Below, in pieces: positions 14,894-21,316 of a stretch of DNA of 21,316 nucleotides (positions are counted from its first letter, which is position 1; each line of letters begins with the position of its first letter). Position numbers and translations under genes: made by a program. The stretch comes from CAZART01 sp964487555 (lineage in GTDB: Bacteria; Bacteroidota; Rhodothermia; Rhodothermales; VXPQ01). Under the pieces are notes generated by a model. That model made no database searches and was not told the origin of the DNA. It saw only the letters and a program-made list of their open reading frames with translations. The stretch spans positions 1 through 21,316 of the forward strand of contig CAZART010000092.1 of NCBI GenBank assembly GCA_964487555.1, given 5' to 3'.

Positions 14894-15414
14894 TATGCTT
14901 CTATCTCTACCAGTAGATCATTTTTGCCTACGGCATCACCCATCGCGACGTGGACGGACTTTACGATGCCGGCTGTCGGTGCCCGCAGCTCGTTTTCCAT
15001 TTTCATGGCTTCGAGCACAATAAGCGCATCGCCGGCGTGCACCGCAGCGCCTTCCTCGATCTGTAGCGCTAGCACGAGCCCCGGCATAGGCGCGCGAATC
15101 TGATGGTGACCTTCGCGCATCGTTTCAGCGAGGCCGAAGCGTTCCAGAAGAAGGTCTCTTTCCGATTTGAGGAAAACGTCGAATTCAATGCCCCCGACAT
15201 AGACGACGTAACGCCCGTTTTCACCACGGTAGACGTTCGCCGTGAGGCTTCTCCCGTCGACGATAAGCGACACGGGCCCTTCCGAAAGTTTCGCGGACGA
15301 AAGGCTGCGAGGCTCACCGTTAATGAGGATGTCGTCTCGACCGAGCTCGAGCTCGATGGTGCGTTTGCCGACGGTCGCGCGATATTTCTTACGGTGGTTT
15401 GAGGTGAAGCTCAT
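14893..15414 (-). CDS. Biotin carboxyl carrier protein (acyl-CoA/pyruvate carboxylase type)
   Basis: Carrier subunit that shuttles carboxybiotin between biotin carboxylase and a carboxyltransferase. It has 173 residues from the ATG at 15414; a TTG two codons upstream is possible. The N-terminal half (about 1-95) is a beta-rich region like the domain preceding biotinyl domains in acyl-CoA carboxylases. The biotinyl domain spans about 103-173, with APMPGLVLAL and VLEAMKMENEL; Lys138 is the predicted biotinylation site. No carboxylase or carboxyltransferase gene lies nearby, so the partner subunits are encoded elsewhere, and the complex (propionyl-, acetyl-CoA or other) is open. It is the first gene of a coupled pair with the SDR gene, and it diverges from aat across about 100 nt. 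Confidence 0.9.
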   Translation of the reverse strand: MSFTSNHRKKYRATVGKRTIELELGRDDILINGEPRSLSSAKLSEGPVSLIVDGRSLTANVYRGENGRYVVYVGGIEFDVFLKSERDLLLERFGLAETMREGHHQIRAPMPGLVLALQIEEGAAVHAGDALIVLEAMKMENELRAPTAGIVKSVHVAMGDAVGKNDLLVEIEA

Positions 15415-15517
15415 TTTCAACAGATGGGTGAAAGACGTCGCCTACAACGACGCTGCGGATCGAATGGTGCCGAACAAGATACAACGTAGCCGCAGCGAGA
15501 GGATTGATGAGTACGGA

Positions 15518-16099
15518 ATGGAGCGTCTGACGCCGCACATGGTTCTTGCGGGATACGAGATGGGGGCATTCCCTATGGCGGATCCGCGGGAGGATAACGA
15601 GGTCTACTGGTACGCACCGGATCCACGTGCCGTTTTACCTCTCGACGAGTTTCATGTGCCGAAGAACTTGCAAAAGATAGTAGATCGGGAGCGGTTCGAA
15701 GTCGTGAACGACCGCGATTTCGAAGGCGTGATTCGGGCCTGCGCCGACCGCGATTCGACGTGGATCTCCGAAGAAATCATTCGAGTCTATTGCGCGTTGC
15801 ATGAGTACGGCTTTGCGCACAGCGTGGAATGTCGCCTGGACGGACGCCTCGTCGGCGGGTTGTACGGCGTCGCCATGGGAGGTGCATTCTTCGGTGAGTC
15901 GATGTTTCATCGGGTGACGGATGCCTCGAAGGTGGCGCTCGTCCACCTCGTGCGAAAGCTTCGGCGCTGCGATTTTACGCTGCTGGACACGCAATATTCG
16001 ACGCCCCATCTGGAGCAGTTCGGTGTCGTGGAGATTCCGCGAGAGGAATATGAAGAACTTCTCTCCTTCGCGTTGGCGCGCGGAGGAAAATGGACGTGA
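15518..16099 (+). CDS. aat: Leucyl/phenylalanyl-tRNA--protein transferase
   Basis: Transfers Leu or Phe from its tRNA to the N-terminus of proteins starting with Lys or Arg, marking them for ClpS/ClpAP degradation (N-end rule). From the ATG at 15518 it has 193 residues: MERLTPHMVLAGYEMGAFPM, YWYAPDPRAVLPL, GGLYGVAMGGAFFGESMFHR (start near 113), TDASKVALVHLV and LLDTQYSTPHLEQFG, all of which align with the family. The ATG at 15464 would add 18 residues without conserved features, and the frame is open further upstream only as antisense to the biotin carrier gene. No Shine-Dalgarno decides the start. The same strand continues with the DUF1460 lipoprotein gene 99 nt later. Confidence 0.93.
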   Translation: MERLTPHMVLAGYEMGAFPMADPREDNEVYWYAPDPRAVLPLDEFHVPKNLQKIVDRERFEVVNDRDFEGVIRACADRDSTWISEEIIRVYCALHEYGFAHSVECRLDGRLVGGLYGVAMGGAFFGESMFHRVTDASKVALVHLVRKLRRCDFTLLDTQYSTPHLEQFGVVEIPREEYEELLSFALARGGKWT

Positions 16100-16198
16100 T
16101 GACGTGACGTCTCAGCGAATCGCCATTCACAAAGGGAGGGATGATCGATTGGATTCGCGGGTCGTCGATGAGAAGCCACTTAGCACGAGAGATAAAGA

Positions 16199-17277
16199 AT
16201 GAATAAGATCGCCGTTTTAATGGCACTCGCGTCGTTTCTGGTCGCCGGATGCAACGGTCAACAGACGGAGCGTCCTGATGATTTGTCCGCAACGGCCGAT
16301 GCAGCGGCGCTTGAGCAGCGTATACCCGAGCCGGATGCAACGACGTCGCGCCTGTTCGAAGAGACGATGGCCTATGCCCGCGAAAACAATTTGCACGAAC
16401 GGCCTGTCGGCGAAATCATGACGCGTCTCGGCGAACGGTTTGGGGAATCGCCCTACGCGGCCGGAATGCTCGACGAACCGGACAAGGAGAAGCTCATCTG
16501 CCGGCTGGACGCGTTTGATTGCGTGACGTTCGTGGAGGCGACGCTTGCCATGGCGCGTGCGGTCAAGCAGCAGGACTACGAATACGCAACGTTTGCCAAT
16601 TACGTTCGAGACCAGCGCTATCGTGGTGGCCAGATGGAGGGGTACTGCAGCCGGCTTCACTACTTCTCCGACTGGATTTTGGATAACGAACGCCGCGGCA
16701 ATGTCGAGAACATCACCCGCGAGATAGGTGGGGAGCCGTTTGAAAAGCAGTTATCGTTTATGTCGGAGCACCGCGACAGCTATCCGCGGTTCAGTACGAA
16801 CGACAGCCTTTTCCAGTGTATTCAGAAAATGGAGGAGCGGCTCCGAGGGAGCGAATTATTTTACGNNNNNNNNNNNNNNNNNNNNNNNNNNNNNNNNNNN
16901 NNNNNNNNNNNNNNNNNNNNNNNNNNNNNNNNNNNNNNNNNNNNNNNNNNNNNNNNNNNNNNNNNTTCCAGTGTATTCAGAAAATGGAGGAGCGGCTCCG
17001 AGGGAGCGAATTATTTTACGTCCCGCAGGACGAGATCGCTGAAAAGTACGGACGCCTCAAGGCAGGTGATATCATCGCGACCGCAACACATATCAAAGGG
17101 CTTGATGTAACCCATACAGGCCTTGTGTACGACAACCGCGACGGGACGATGGGTCTACTCCACGCTTCCATCAGCGGCGGCGTCAAAGTTTCTCCGGATC
17201 TTCAAGCCTATCTGGAGGGTGTAGATAGCACGATCGGTATAATTGTGGCGCGGCCAAAAGAGCCGCACTCTTCCTGA
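16199..17277 (+). CDS. DUF1460 (NlpC/P60-like) lipoprotein, split by an assembly gap
   Basis: Probable cell-wall amidase/peptidase lipoprotein of the DUF1460 family. The N-terminus MNKIAVLMALASFLVAGC has a perfect lipobox, with Cys18 as lipid anchor. The catalytic Cys is expected at Cys108 in RLDAFDCVTFVEATLAMA and the histidine at THTGLVY (His254 after repair), followed by LLHASISGGV. As printed, the frame is broken by 100 Ns and a duplicated 55-nt flank, 155 nt in total, not a multiple of three. Removing 16866-17020 joins ...GSELFY to VPQDEIAEKY... and gives an uninterrupted 307-residue protein ending at the TGA at 17275-17277. So the gene is very likely intact in the organism, and the frameshift is an artefact. 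Confidence 0.88.
16811..17020 (+). repeat. Identical 55-nt flanks of the assembly gap
   Basis: Bases 16811-16865 and 16966-17020 are identical over 55 nt, starting TTCCAGTGTATTCAG and ending GAATTATTTTACG. One copy ends exactly where the Ns start and the other begins exactly where they end, so this is a contig-end overlap rather than a biological duplication. Confidence 0.95.
16866..16965. other. Assembly gap (100 Ns)
   Basis: Exactly 100 unknown bases, the conventional placeholder for a scaffold join of unknown size. It interrupts the DUF1460 lipoprotein gene. Because the flanks overlap by 55 nt, the true gap is probably minus 55, with no missing sequence. Confidence 0.98.
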
Positions 17278-17325
17278 TGGCACGCATTTCTCCGCGGCTT
17301 CAGCCGCTTTCGAATCCCAACGAGT

Positions 17326-18312
17326 ATGATGGTCAACCCCCGGAAAATAGGCGTGTTCACCAGCGGCGGCGACGCCCCGGGCATGAATGCGTGCGTCCGT
17401 GCGGTCGTTAGAACGGCCCTGGCCCATGACCTCGACGTGATCGGGATTCGTCGCGGTTATGCGGGGATGATCGACGCCGACTTTGTGGAAATGGACGGAC
17501 AATCCGTCTCCAACATCGTACAAAAGGGCGGCACAATACTGAAGAGCGCGCGATCCGACCGCTTCCGCGCTGTAGAAGGTCGTGAAAAAGCGGCCGAGGA
17601 GCTCAAATCCGCAAAGATCGACGCGCTCGTAGGTATCGGCGGCGACGGCACGTTTCGTGGCGCGGCGCTCCTCTACGATGAACACGGGGTGACGACGGTC
17701 GGATGCCCGGGGACAATCGACAACGATCTCTTCGGCACCGACGAGACGATCGGTTATGATACGGCAATGAACACCGCAATCGAGAATATAGATCGCATTC
17801 GCGACACGGCGGATGCACACGATCGATTGTTCCTTGTCGAGGTTATGGGCCGAGATGCAGGGTTCATCGCGTTAAACTGCGGCATCGGCGGCGGGGCGGA
17901 GCTCGTCCTGGTTCCGGAGACCTTCACCGAAATGGACGACATAAAAATGCGCATACTCTCCTTGATGACGGCACAGTCCCGCTCGTCGATCGTCGTCGTG
18001 GCGGAAGGCGATGAGCACGGCGGTGCGCTGACGATCGAAGAGGCGCTTCGGCAGGACGAAGCCTTCCAGCAGATCGATCTCCGGGTGTGCATCCTCGGCC
18101 ACACGCAGCGAGGCGGATCACCTACCGCACGAGACCGCGTGCTGGCTAGTCGACTGGGTGCCGCTGCCGTCGAGGCGCTTATCGACGGACATGAGAACGT
18201 GATGGTCGGGCTCGTCAACAATGAGACGAAGCTCACGCCGCTGCGCAATGTGTGGAGTCGAAAGAAAAATATCAATTATGAATTGCTTCGGCTCACTCAG
18301 TTGCTCAGCTGA
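17326..18312 (+). CDS. pfkA: ATP-dependent 6-phosphofructokinase
   Basis: Commits fructose 6-phosphate to glycolysis by ATP-dependent phosphorylation. The 328 residues match the classical bacterial PfkA length. Motifs in order are GVFTSGGDAPGMNACVRAVV (nucleotide loop), GIRRGYAGMI, GGDGTFRGA, CPGTIDNDLFGTDETIGYDTA (the first Asp of TIDND is the catalytic base), VEVMGRDAGFIAL and LGHTQRGGSPTARDR. Gly rather than Asp in GGDGT marks the ATP rather than the pyrophosphate enzyme. Two consecutive ATGs (17326, 17329) make the start ambiguous by one residue. It lies 48 nt after the DUF1460 gene. Confidence 0.96.
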   Translation: MMVNPRKIGVFTSGGDAPGMNACVRAVVRTALAHDLDVIGIRRGYAGMIDADFVEMDGQSVSNIVQKGGTILKSARSDRFRAVEGREKAAEELKSAKIDALVGIGGDGTFRGAALLYDEHGVTTVGCPGTIDNDLFGTDETIGYDTAMNTAIENIDRIRDTADAHDRLFLVEVMGRDAGFIALNCGIGGGAELVLVPETFTEMDDIKMRILSLMTAQSRSSIVVVAEGDEHGGALTIEEALRQDEAFQQIDLRVCILGHTQRGGSPTARDRVLASRLGAAAVEALIDGHENVMVGLVNNETKLTPLRNVWSRKKNINYELLRLTQLLS

Positions 18313-18333
18313 TTTTTCCTGAGAAGCGGATTA

Positions 18334-18402
18334 GAAGACTGAAGACGGATCTTCTGCTCAGGCGCCCCATTCCCGATTACCCATCTCCAATCTCCCATTC
18401 TC
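18334..18402. repeat. Period-7 heptamer array (locus C, pfkA-menG spacer)
   Basis: Five consecutive heptamers at 18368-18402 read ATTCCCG, ATTACCC, ATCTCCA, ATCTCCC, ATTCTCC, a degenerate AT-Y-H-CC-N word with exact 7-nt spacing. Two more heptamers of a different word, GAAGACT and GAAGACG, lie at 18334-18347. The arms are less complementary than at the other loci; AGAAGA (18333-18338) can pair with TCTTCT (18350-18355). Confidence 0.65.
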
Positions 18403-18421
18403 CCGAACGACGACGCTTTGC

Positions 18422-19186
18422 ATGATGCCCCAGCCCCCTTCCCCCGGCGAGTCCCCCGGCAAGCGTGATGCGGTTGCGGCGATGTTCGACGACATCGCAC
18501 CGCGGTACGATCTGCTGAATCGCATACTCAGCATGGGCATCGATCAGCGATGGCGAGACGCAGCAATTCGCAGACTCGAGGAGGATCACCCCGGACGCAT
18601 CCTCGACGTCGCCACCGGGACGGCCGACGTGGCGGTGAAGGCGCTCAAGCTCAATCCCCAGAAGATAGTGGGCGTCGACATCTCGGAGGCCATGCTGGAG
18701 CTAGGCCGTGAGAAGGTGAGAACCTTGGGAGCGGACGACCGGATCGAACTTCGCAAGGGAGACGCCGAGAAGCTGCCCTTTTCAGACTCGCAGTTCGATG
18801 CCGCTCTCGTCGCGTTCGGGGTACGCAATTTTGAGAACCTGGACCGAGGACTTCGAGAGATCAGGCGCGTGCTCACGCCGGGTGGGCGCCTGGTCGTGTT
18901 AGAATTCAGCCACCCGGAAGCCTTTCCCGTCAAGCATGTGTACCAGTTTTATTCACACGTCATCCTCCCGTTTGTCGGTCGGGTCGTGTCGAAGAATGAT
19001 GCTGCGTACCGCTATTTGCCGGCGTCGGTCGACGTCTTCCCCTCCGGCGAGGCTTTTCTGAAGCGGCTTCGTTCGGCGGGCTACGTAGATGCGGAATGGA
19101 AGTCGCTGACGTTCGGAATTGCCGCCCTGTATTCGGCACGAAATGGAAGTTCGAGGATCGAGGATCGAGGATCGGGAGATCGATAA
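18422..19186 (+). CDS. menG: Demethylmenaquinone methyltransferase (UbiE/MenG family)
   Basis: SAM-dependent C-methylation of demethylmenaquinone, the last step of menaquinone synthesis; the ubiquinone role of the same family is less likely in this lineage. The family signatures are VAAMFDDIAPRYDLLNRILS (18-37), the SAM motif ILDVATGTADVA (60-71), GVDISEAML (84-92), AFGVRNFENL and YRYLPASVDVFPSG (196-209). The normal family C-terminus ends around GIAALYSARN (232-241). The remaining residues, from Ser244 (SRIEDRGSGDR), are read from the heptamer array that also supplies the TAA at 19184-19186. The start may be the first or second of two ATGs. It is convergent with the anti-sigma kinase gene. 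Confidence 0.95.
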   Translation: MMPQPPSPGESPGKRDAVAAMFDDIAPRYDLLNRILSMGIDQRWRDAAIRRLEEDHPGRILDVATGTADVAVKALKLNPQKIVGVDISEAMLELGREKVRTLGADDRIELRKGDAEKLPFSDSQFDAALVAFGVRNFENLDRGLREIRRVLTPGGRLVVLEFSHPEAFPVKHVYQFYSHVILPFVGRVVSKNDAAYRYLPASVDVFPSGEAFLKRLRSAGYVDAEWKSLTFGIAALYSARNGSSRIEDRGSGDR

Positions 19187-19295
19187 TACAGTCCCATCCT
19201 CTATCCCCGCTCCTCGATCCTTCGACCCTCTATCCTCGACCCTCGACCCTCGACTCTCTATCCTCGACCCCCCGACCCTCGACCCTCTACCCTCC
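19151..19295. repeat. Period-7 inverted heptamer array (locus D, menG-rsbW convergence)
   Basis: The left arm is TCGAGGA at 19151, 19158 and 19165, then a degraded TCGGGAG. The right arm, from about 19203 to 19295, is a run of about 13 degenerate units of ACCCTCG or ATCCTCG. It includes units at 19225, 19232, 19239, 19246, 19253 and 19260 in exact 7-nt steps, and slips by 1 nt at about 19217-19224 and 19267-19274. The right word is the reverse complement of the left (CGAGGAT), so a hairpin can form; for example GGATCGAGGA (19155-19164) is complementary to TCCTCGATCC (19211-19220). The array overlaps the 3' ends of both convergent genes. Confidence 0.85.
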
Positions 19296-19722
19296 CCTCA
19301 GTACCGTTCCGGTATTTCGTTAGCTTCACTTCGTTGATTTTGCCGCGGCTTTCGTATTCCACTTGATCCATGAGCTGGCGCATGATGTGAACACCAAAAC
19401 CCCCGGCACGACGGCGCGTGGCTAGACTAAAGATGTCAGGCTCGGTGTAGGCCTGCGTCTCGAACGCGCGGCCATGATCGCGAATGCGGACGGTGAAGTA
19501 CTTGTCGTCTACGATGACGGCCAGATCGATCTTCTGCGTCGTATCACCTTGATAGGCGTGTTTAATGATGTTCGTGCACGCTTCATCGACCGCAATCTTG
19601 AAGTCTTCAACCGTTTTTTCGCCGAATTCCGCCTGCCGCGCATGCGTCTCGATAAACCGACGCACCTTTTCGAGGTAGCGCGTCGAGCTTCGAATGCTCA
19701 GCTTATGTACGGATCGAGACAC
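19258..19722 (-). CDS. Anti-sigma factor / serine kinase, RsbW-SpoIIAB-like HATPase
   Basis: Stand-alone GHKL ATPase that in partner-switching systems binds a sigma factor (or other target) and phosphorylates the STAS antagonist. It has 154 residues from a GTG start. Motifs are the N box VDEACTNIIKHAY (Glu47, Asn51), the G1 box RDHGRAF (Asp82) and GGFGVHIMRQLMD (107-119). The domain ends around VKLTKYRN (residue 139). The last 15 residues (GTEGRVEGRGSGGRG) and the TAG are read from the heptamer array on this strand, so the native stop was probably nearer residue 139. It lies 35 nt after the STAS gene in the same operon. No sigma factor gene is adjacent within the window. Confidence 0.9.
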   Translation of the reverse strand: MSRSVHKLSIRSSTRYLEKVRRFIETHARQAEFGEKTVEDFKIAVDEACTNIIKHAYQGDTTQKIDLAVIVDDKYFTVRIRDHGRAFETQAYTEPDIFSLATRRRAGGFGVHIMRQLMDQVEYESRGKINEVKLTKYRNGTEGRVEGRGSGGRG

Positions 19723-19757
19723 TGCCGGTAAGTGGCTGGATGGAAGACGATTGTGGG

Positions 19758-20114
19758 TTATGCCGCGCTACTCTCGAATTTGGCGACGGCTTCCTGTTCG
19801 GTGTCGACGATGTCGAACAACATGGGAAAGCCTAGCAGATCGAATACGTTGTATACCTTCGGCTGCAGTGCGGCGATCTTAATGTCGCCACCTCTTTCGC
19901 GCACCTCCTCGATGTAGGCCATGAACACGCCGAGACCTGCGCTCGAGATGTACTGAAGGTTTTCGCCGTTCACGACGATCTGATTCCGCTCGTCATCCTG
20001 ACATTTCTGAAGGGCTGCTTCGAGCTCAGAGGCGGTGTGCGCGTCGAGCTCGCCCTTCAGATCCAGAATTTGGATCGGCTCGTTCGAGCGAAAACCAACG
20101 GAGAAGTTGCTCAT
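19758..20114 (-). CDS. STAS-domain anti-sigma factor antagonist (RsbV/SpoIIAA-like)
   Basis: Small partner-switch protein: in its dephosphorylated form it captures the anti-sigma kinase. The 118 residues form a single STAS domain. The phosphoacceptor loop reads NLQYISSAGLGVF; Ser57 aligns with the regulatory serine of SpoIIAA/RsbV and Ser58 follows. The residue before it is Ile56, where the classical proteins have Asp. ILDLKGELDAHTASELE is the usual first beta-alpha segment. It sits between the phosphatase gene (14-nt gap upstream) and the kinase gene (35-nt gap downstream), so kinase, antagonist and phosphatase form one operon. The ATG at 20114 is clear. Confidence 0.93.
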   Translation of the reverse strand: MSNFSVGFRSNEPIQILDLKGELDAHTASELEAALQKCQDDERNQIVVNGENLQYISSAGLGVFMAYIEEVRERGGDIKIAALQPKVYNVFDLLGFPMLFDIVDTEQEAVAKFESSAA

Positions 20115-20128
20115 GTTGCTGGAATGAT

Positions 20129-21316
20129 TTAATCAGTTTGGACTTCCTCTTGTATGTGTTCGGCCGCGACGGAACGTTGCGCCGTTGTTCTAGACCGGTC
20201 CACGGCTATCTCGCCTACAGAGAGGCCGTGCCACTTAAGGACGACGAGCGTCATGTCGTCGTCGTAATCCGTCTCGCCCAGGAAACTATTTAAGTGAGAT
20301 AATAATGAATTGTGCAGCTCCGGAGCGTCTTCGTGACGAAACTCACGGAGTGCTTCGAGCAGGCGATCGTATCCGTACTCGGTGCCGTCACCGTCGCGGC
20401 TTTCGACGACGCCGTCGGTGTAGAGCACAAACACATCTCCTGGCTGAAGGTCGATCTTTCGCTCGACGAGTGACTGCCGGAAGAGTGCGCTTCGGTCAAG
20501 GCCCAGCCCGAGGCCCTGAGTGCGGATGAACTGCGCCTCGCCGTTCAGATTGATCATAGCGGCCGGGCAATGTCCACCCCGAGCGATCGTGAGTTCCTCG
20601 CGCTGGATATCAAGGACGCCGTATATCACGGACACGAACACGTGGCGCTCGAGGGCGGATGCAAGGGCAACGTTCGCGTTGTCGAGGAAGTCGGACGGAG
20701 AGGAGGCCAGACGGCTTACCGATCGGAATATTCCCTGGAGCACGGCCATATAAAAGGCGGCGGACGTTCCTTTTCCGGATACGTCCGCAATGATGAAGGC
20801 CATGCGACTTTCATCGAGCTGGAGGAAGTCGTAATAGTCGCCTCCGACCTCGTGCGCGGAAACGCTGGAGGCGGCGATCGTCACGCCGGCGAGATCCGGA
20901 ATGTGTTGTGGCAGCAGTTTGCGCTGTACTTCACGTGCGATGTCGAGCTCCCTCGACAGACGCTCCTTCTCGATCTGCTCTTCAAACAGCTGTGCGTTCT
21001 CGATGGCGATCGCGGCCTGCGCCGCATAGACGCTTATCGTCTCGACGTCGTCCTTTTCGAAGCCGTGCGTAACGTCTCGACCCACGAAAAGCGCTCCCAG
21101 CATCTCGTTGCGCGCGATCAGCGGCACCATCAATAAACTTCCCAGAACGCCACCCGGCCGCACGCTCACGCGGTGGTCACCGGCGGCCTCCTCGAGCAGG
21201 ATGGGCTCTCGGCGGGCATCCAGGTCCTCGTAGAGCGCCGCCAGATCGACGATCTCTTCGATTTTAGAATTCGTGATGTTGTAGGCCGAGACGATGCGTG
21301 GCCGCAGCGATCCACT
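20129..21316 (-). CDS. GAF-domain PP2C-type serine phosphatase (RsbU/SpoIIE-like), 5' end outside the window
   Basis: Phosphatase expected to dephosphorylate the STAS antagonist encoded next. The frame is open to the window edge, giving 395 visible residues; a GTG at 21169 is internal, since the codons above it continue a GAF domain. The visible GAF part includes GSLLMVPLIARNEMLGALFV and the helix DVETISVYAAQAAIAIENAQLF. A coiled linker (EKERLSRELDIAREVQRKLLP) of the RsbU type leads to the PP2C/SpoIIE domain with its metal aspartates: GGDYYDF, FIIADVSGKGTSAAFYMA, LYTDGVVES and DDDMTLVVLKW. The catalytic set looks complete. The signal sensed by the GAF domain is unknown, and more sensor domains may lie upstream. 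Confidence 0.93.
   Translation of the reverse strand, partial: SGSLRPRIVSAYNITNSKIEEIVDLAALYEDLDARREPILLEEAAGDHRVSVRPGGVLGSLLMVPLIARNEMLGALFVGRDVTHGFEKDDVETISVYAAQAAIAIENAQLFEEQIEKERLSRELDIAREVQRKLLPQHIPDLAGVTIAASSVSAHEVGGDYYDFLQLDESRMAFIIADVSGKGTSAAFYMAVLQGIFRSVSRLASSPSDFLDNANVALASALERHVFVSVIYGVLDIQREELTIARGGHCPAAMINLNGEAQFIRTQGLGLGLDRSALFRQSLVERKIDLQPGDVFVLYTDGVVESRDGDGTEYGYDRLLEALREFRHEDAPELHNSLLSHLNSFLGETDYDDDMTLVVLKWHGLSVGEIAVDRSRTTAQRSVAAEHIQEEVQTD

Noticed and set aside
15242..15517. Upstream extension of aat to 15242
   Set aside because: This part is antisense to the biotin carrier coding sequence and has no Aat-like residues; family similarity begins at LTPHMVLAGYEMG.
16811..17020. 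A real tandem duplication or frameshifted pseudogene
   Set aside because: The copies are identical, abut the N-run exactly, and removing one plus the Ns restores a clean frame; an assembly artefact explains everything.
17294..17310. GCGGC/GCCGC hairpin as a terminator after the DUF1460 gene
   Set aside because: The stem is only five pairs and is followed by just three Ts; too weak to call.
403..19295. Heptamer arrays as a CRISPR array
   Set aside because: Units are 7 nt, degenerate and contiguous with no unique spacers, and no cas genes are present.

Overview
The window is a bacterial chromosomal segment, very probably from the Bacteroidota/Rhodothermota side of the tree (a Rhodothermales- or Balneolales-like organism). 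The clues are a cysteine-free S4, an L17 with a long low-complexity tail, a single bifunctional Rel, a MenG-type methyltransferase, a DUF1460 lipoprotein, few clear Shine-Dalgarno sequences, and intergenic arrays with 7-nt periodicity. The taxonomic call is inference. The sequence is a draft or metagenomic scaffold: 100 Ns sit between two identical 55-nt flanks.

Layout. Bases 1-3239 hold the end of the alpha ribosomal operon, rpsK (5' end cut), rpsD, rpoA and rplQ, closed by a good intrinsic terminator. Bases 3453-7516 hold an orphan PAS-PAS histidine kinase and the (p)ppGpp synthetase/hydrolase Rel. Bases 7517-7960 are a long spacer with a promoter candidate for an HU/IHF-like gene (7961-8356), which has its own terminator. 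Next come ruvX, def and a three-gene zinc-type ABC importer (lipoprotein, ATPase, permease; 9758-12279). A convergent small membrane protein with a histidine-triad motif (HxxHxH) follows, then a secreted M23 peptidase. On the minus strand lie an NAD-dependent epimerase/reductase and a biotin carrier protein, coupled by a TAATG overlap. Then come aat, a DUF1460 lipoprotein artificially split by the assembly gap, pfkA and menG. The window ends with a minus-strand operon (phosphatase, STAS antagonist, anti-sigma kinase) that forms an RsbU/RsbV/RsbW-type partner-switching module. Its first gene runs off the window.

How it fits together. Most of this is housekeeping: translation and transcription, stringent response, nucleoid, N-terminal protein processing (def, aat), glycolysis, menaquinone and wall turnover. 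Two things stand out. First, four spacers (403-465, 2255-2310, 18334-18402, 19151-19295) carry degenerate arrays with strict 7-nt periodicity. Three of them have arms of reverse-complementary heptamers, so they can fold as long hairpins. Each locus has its own word, and at the last locus the array has supplied the C-terminal codons and stop codons of both convergent genes. Second, the zinc-type importer sits next to a single-pass membrane protein whose outward-facing HGDHVHY motif resembles the streptococcal Pht histidine triad, suggesting an uncharacterised zinc-handling accessory. No phage, insertion sequence, CRISPR array, tRNA or rRNA was seen.
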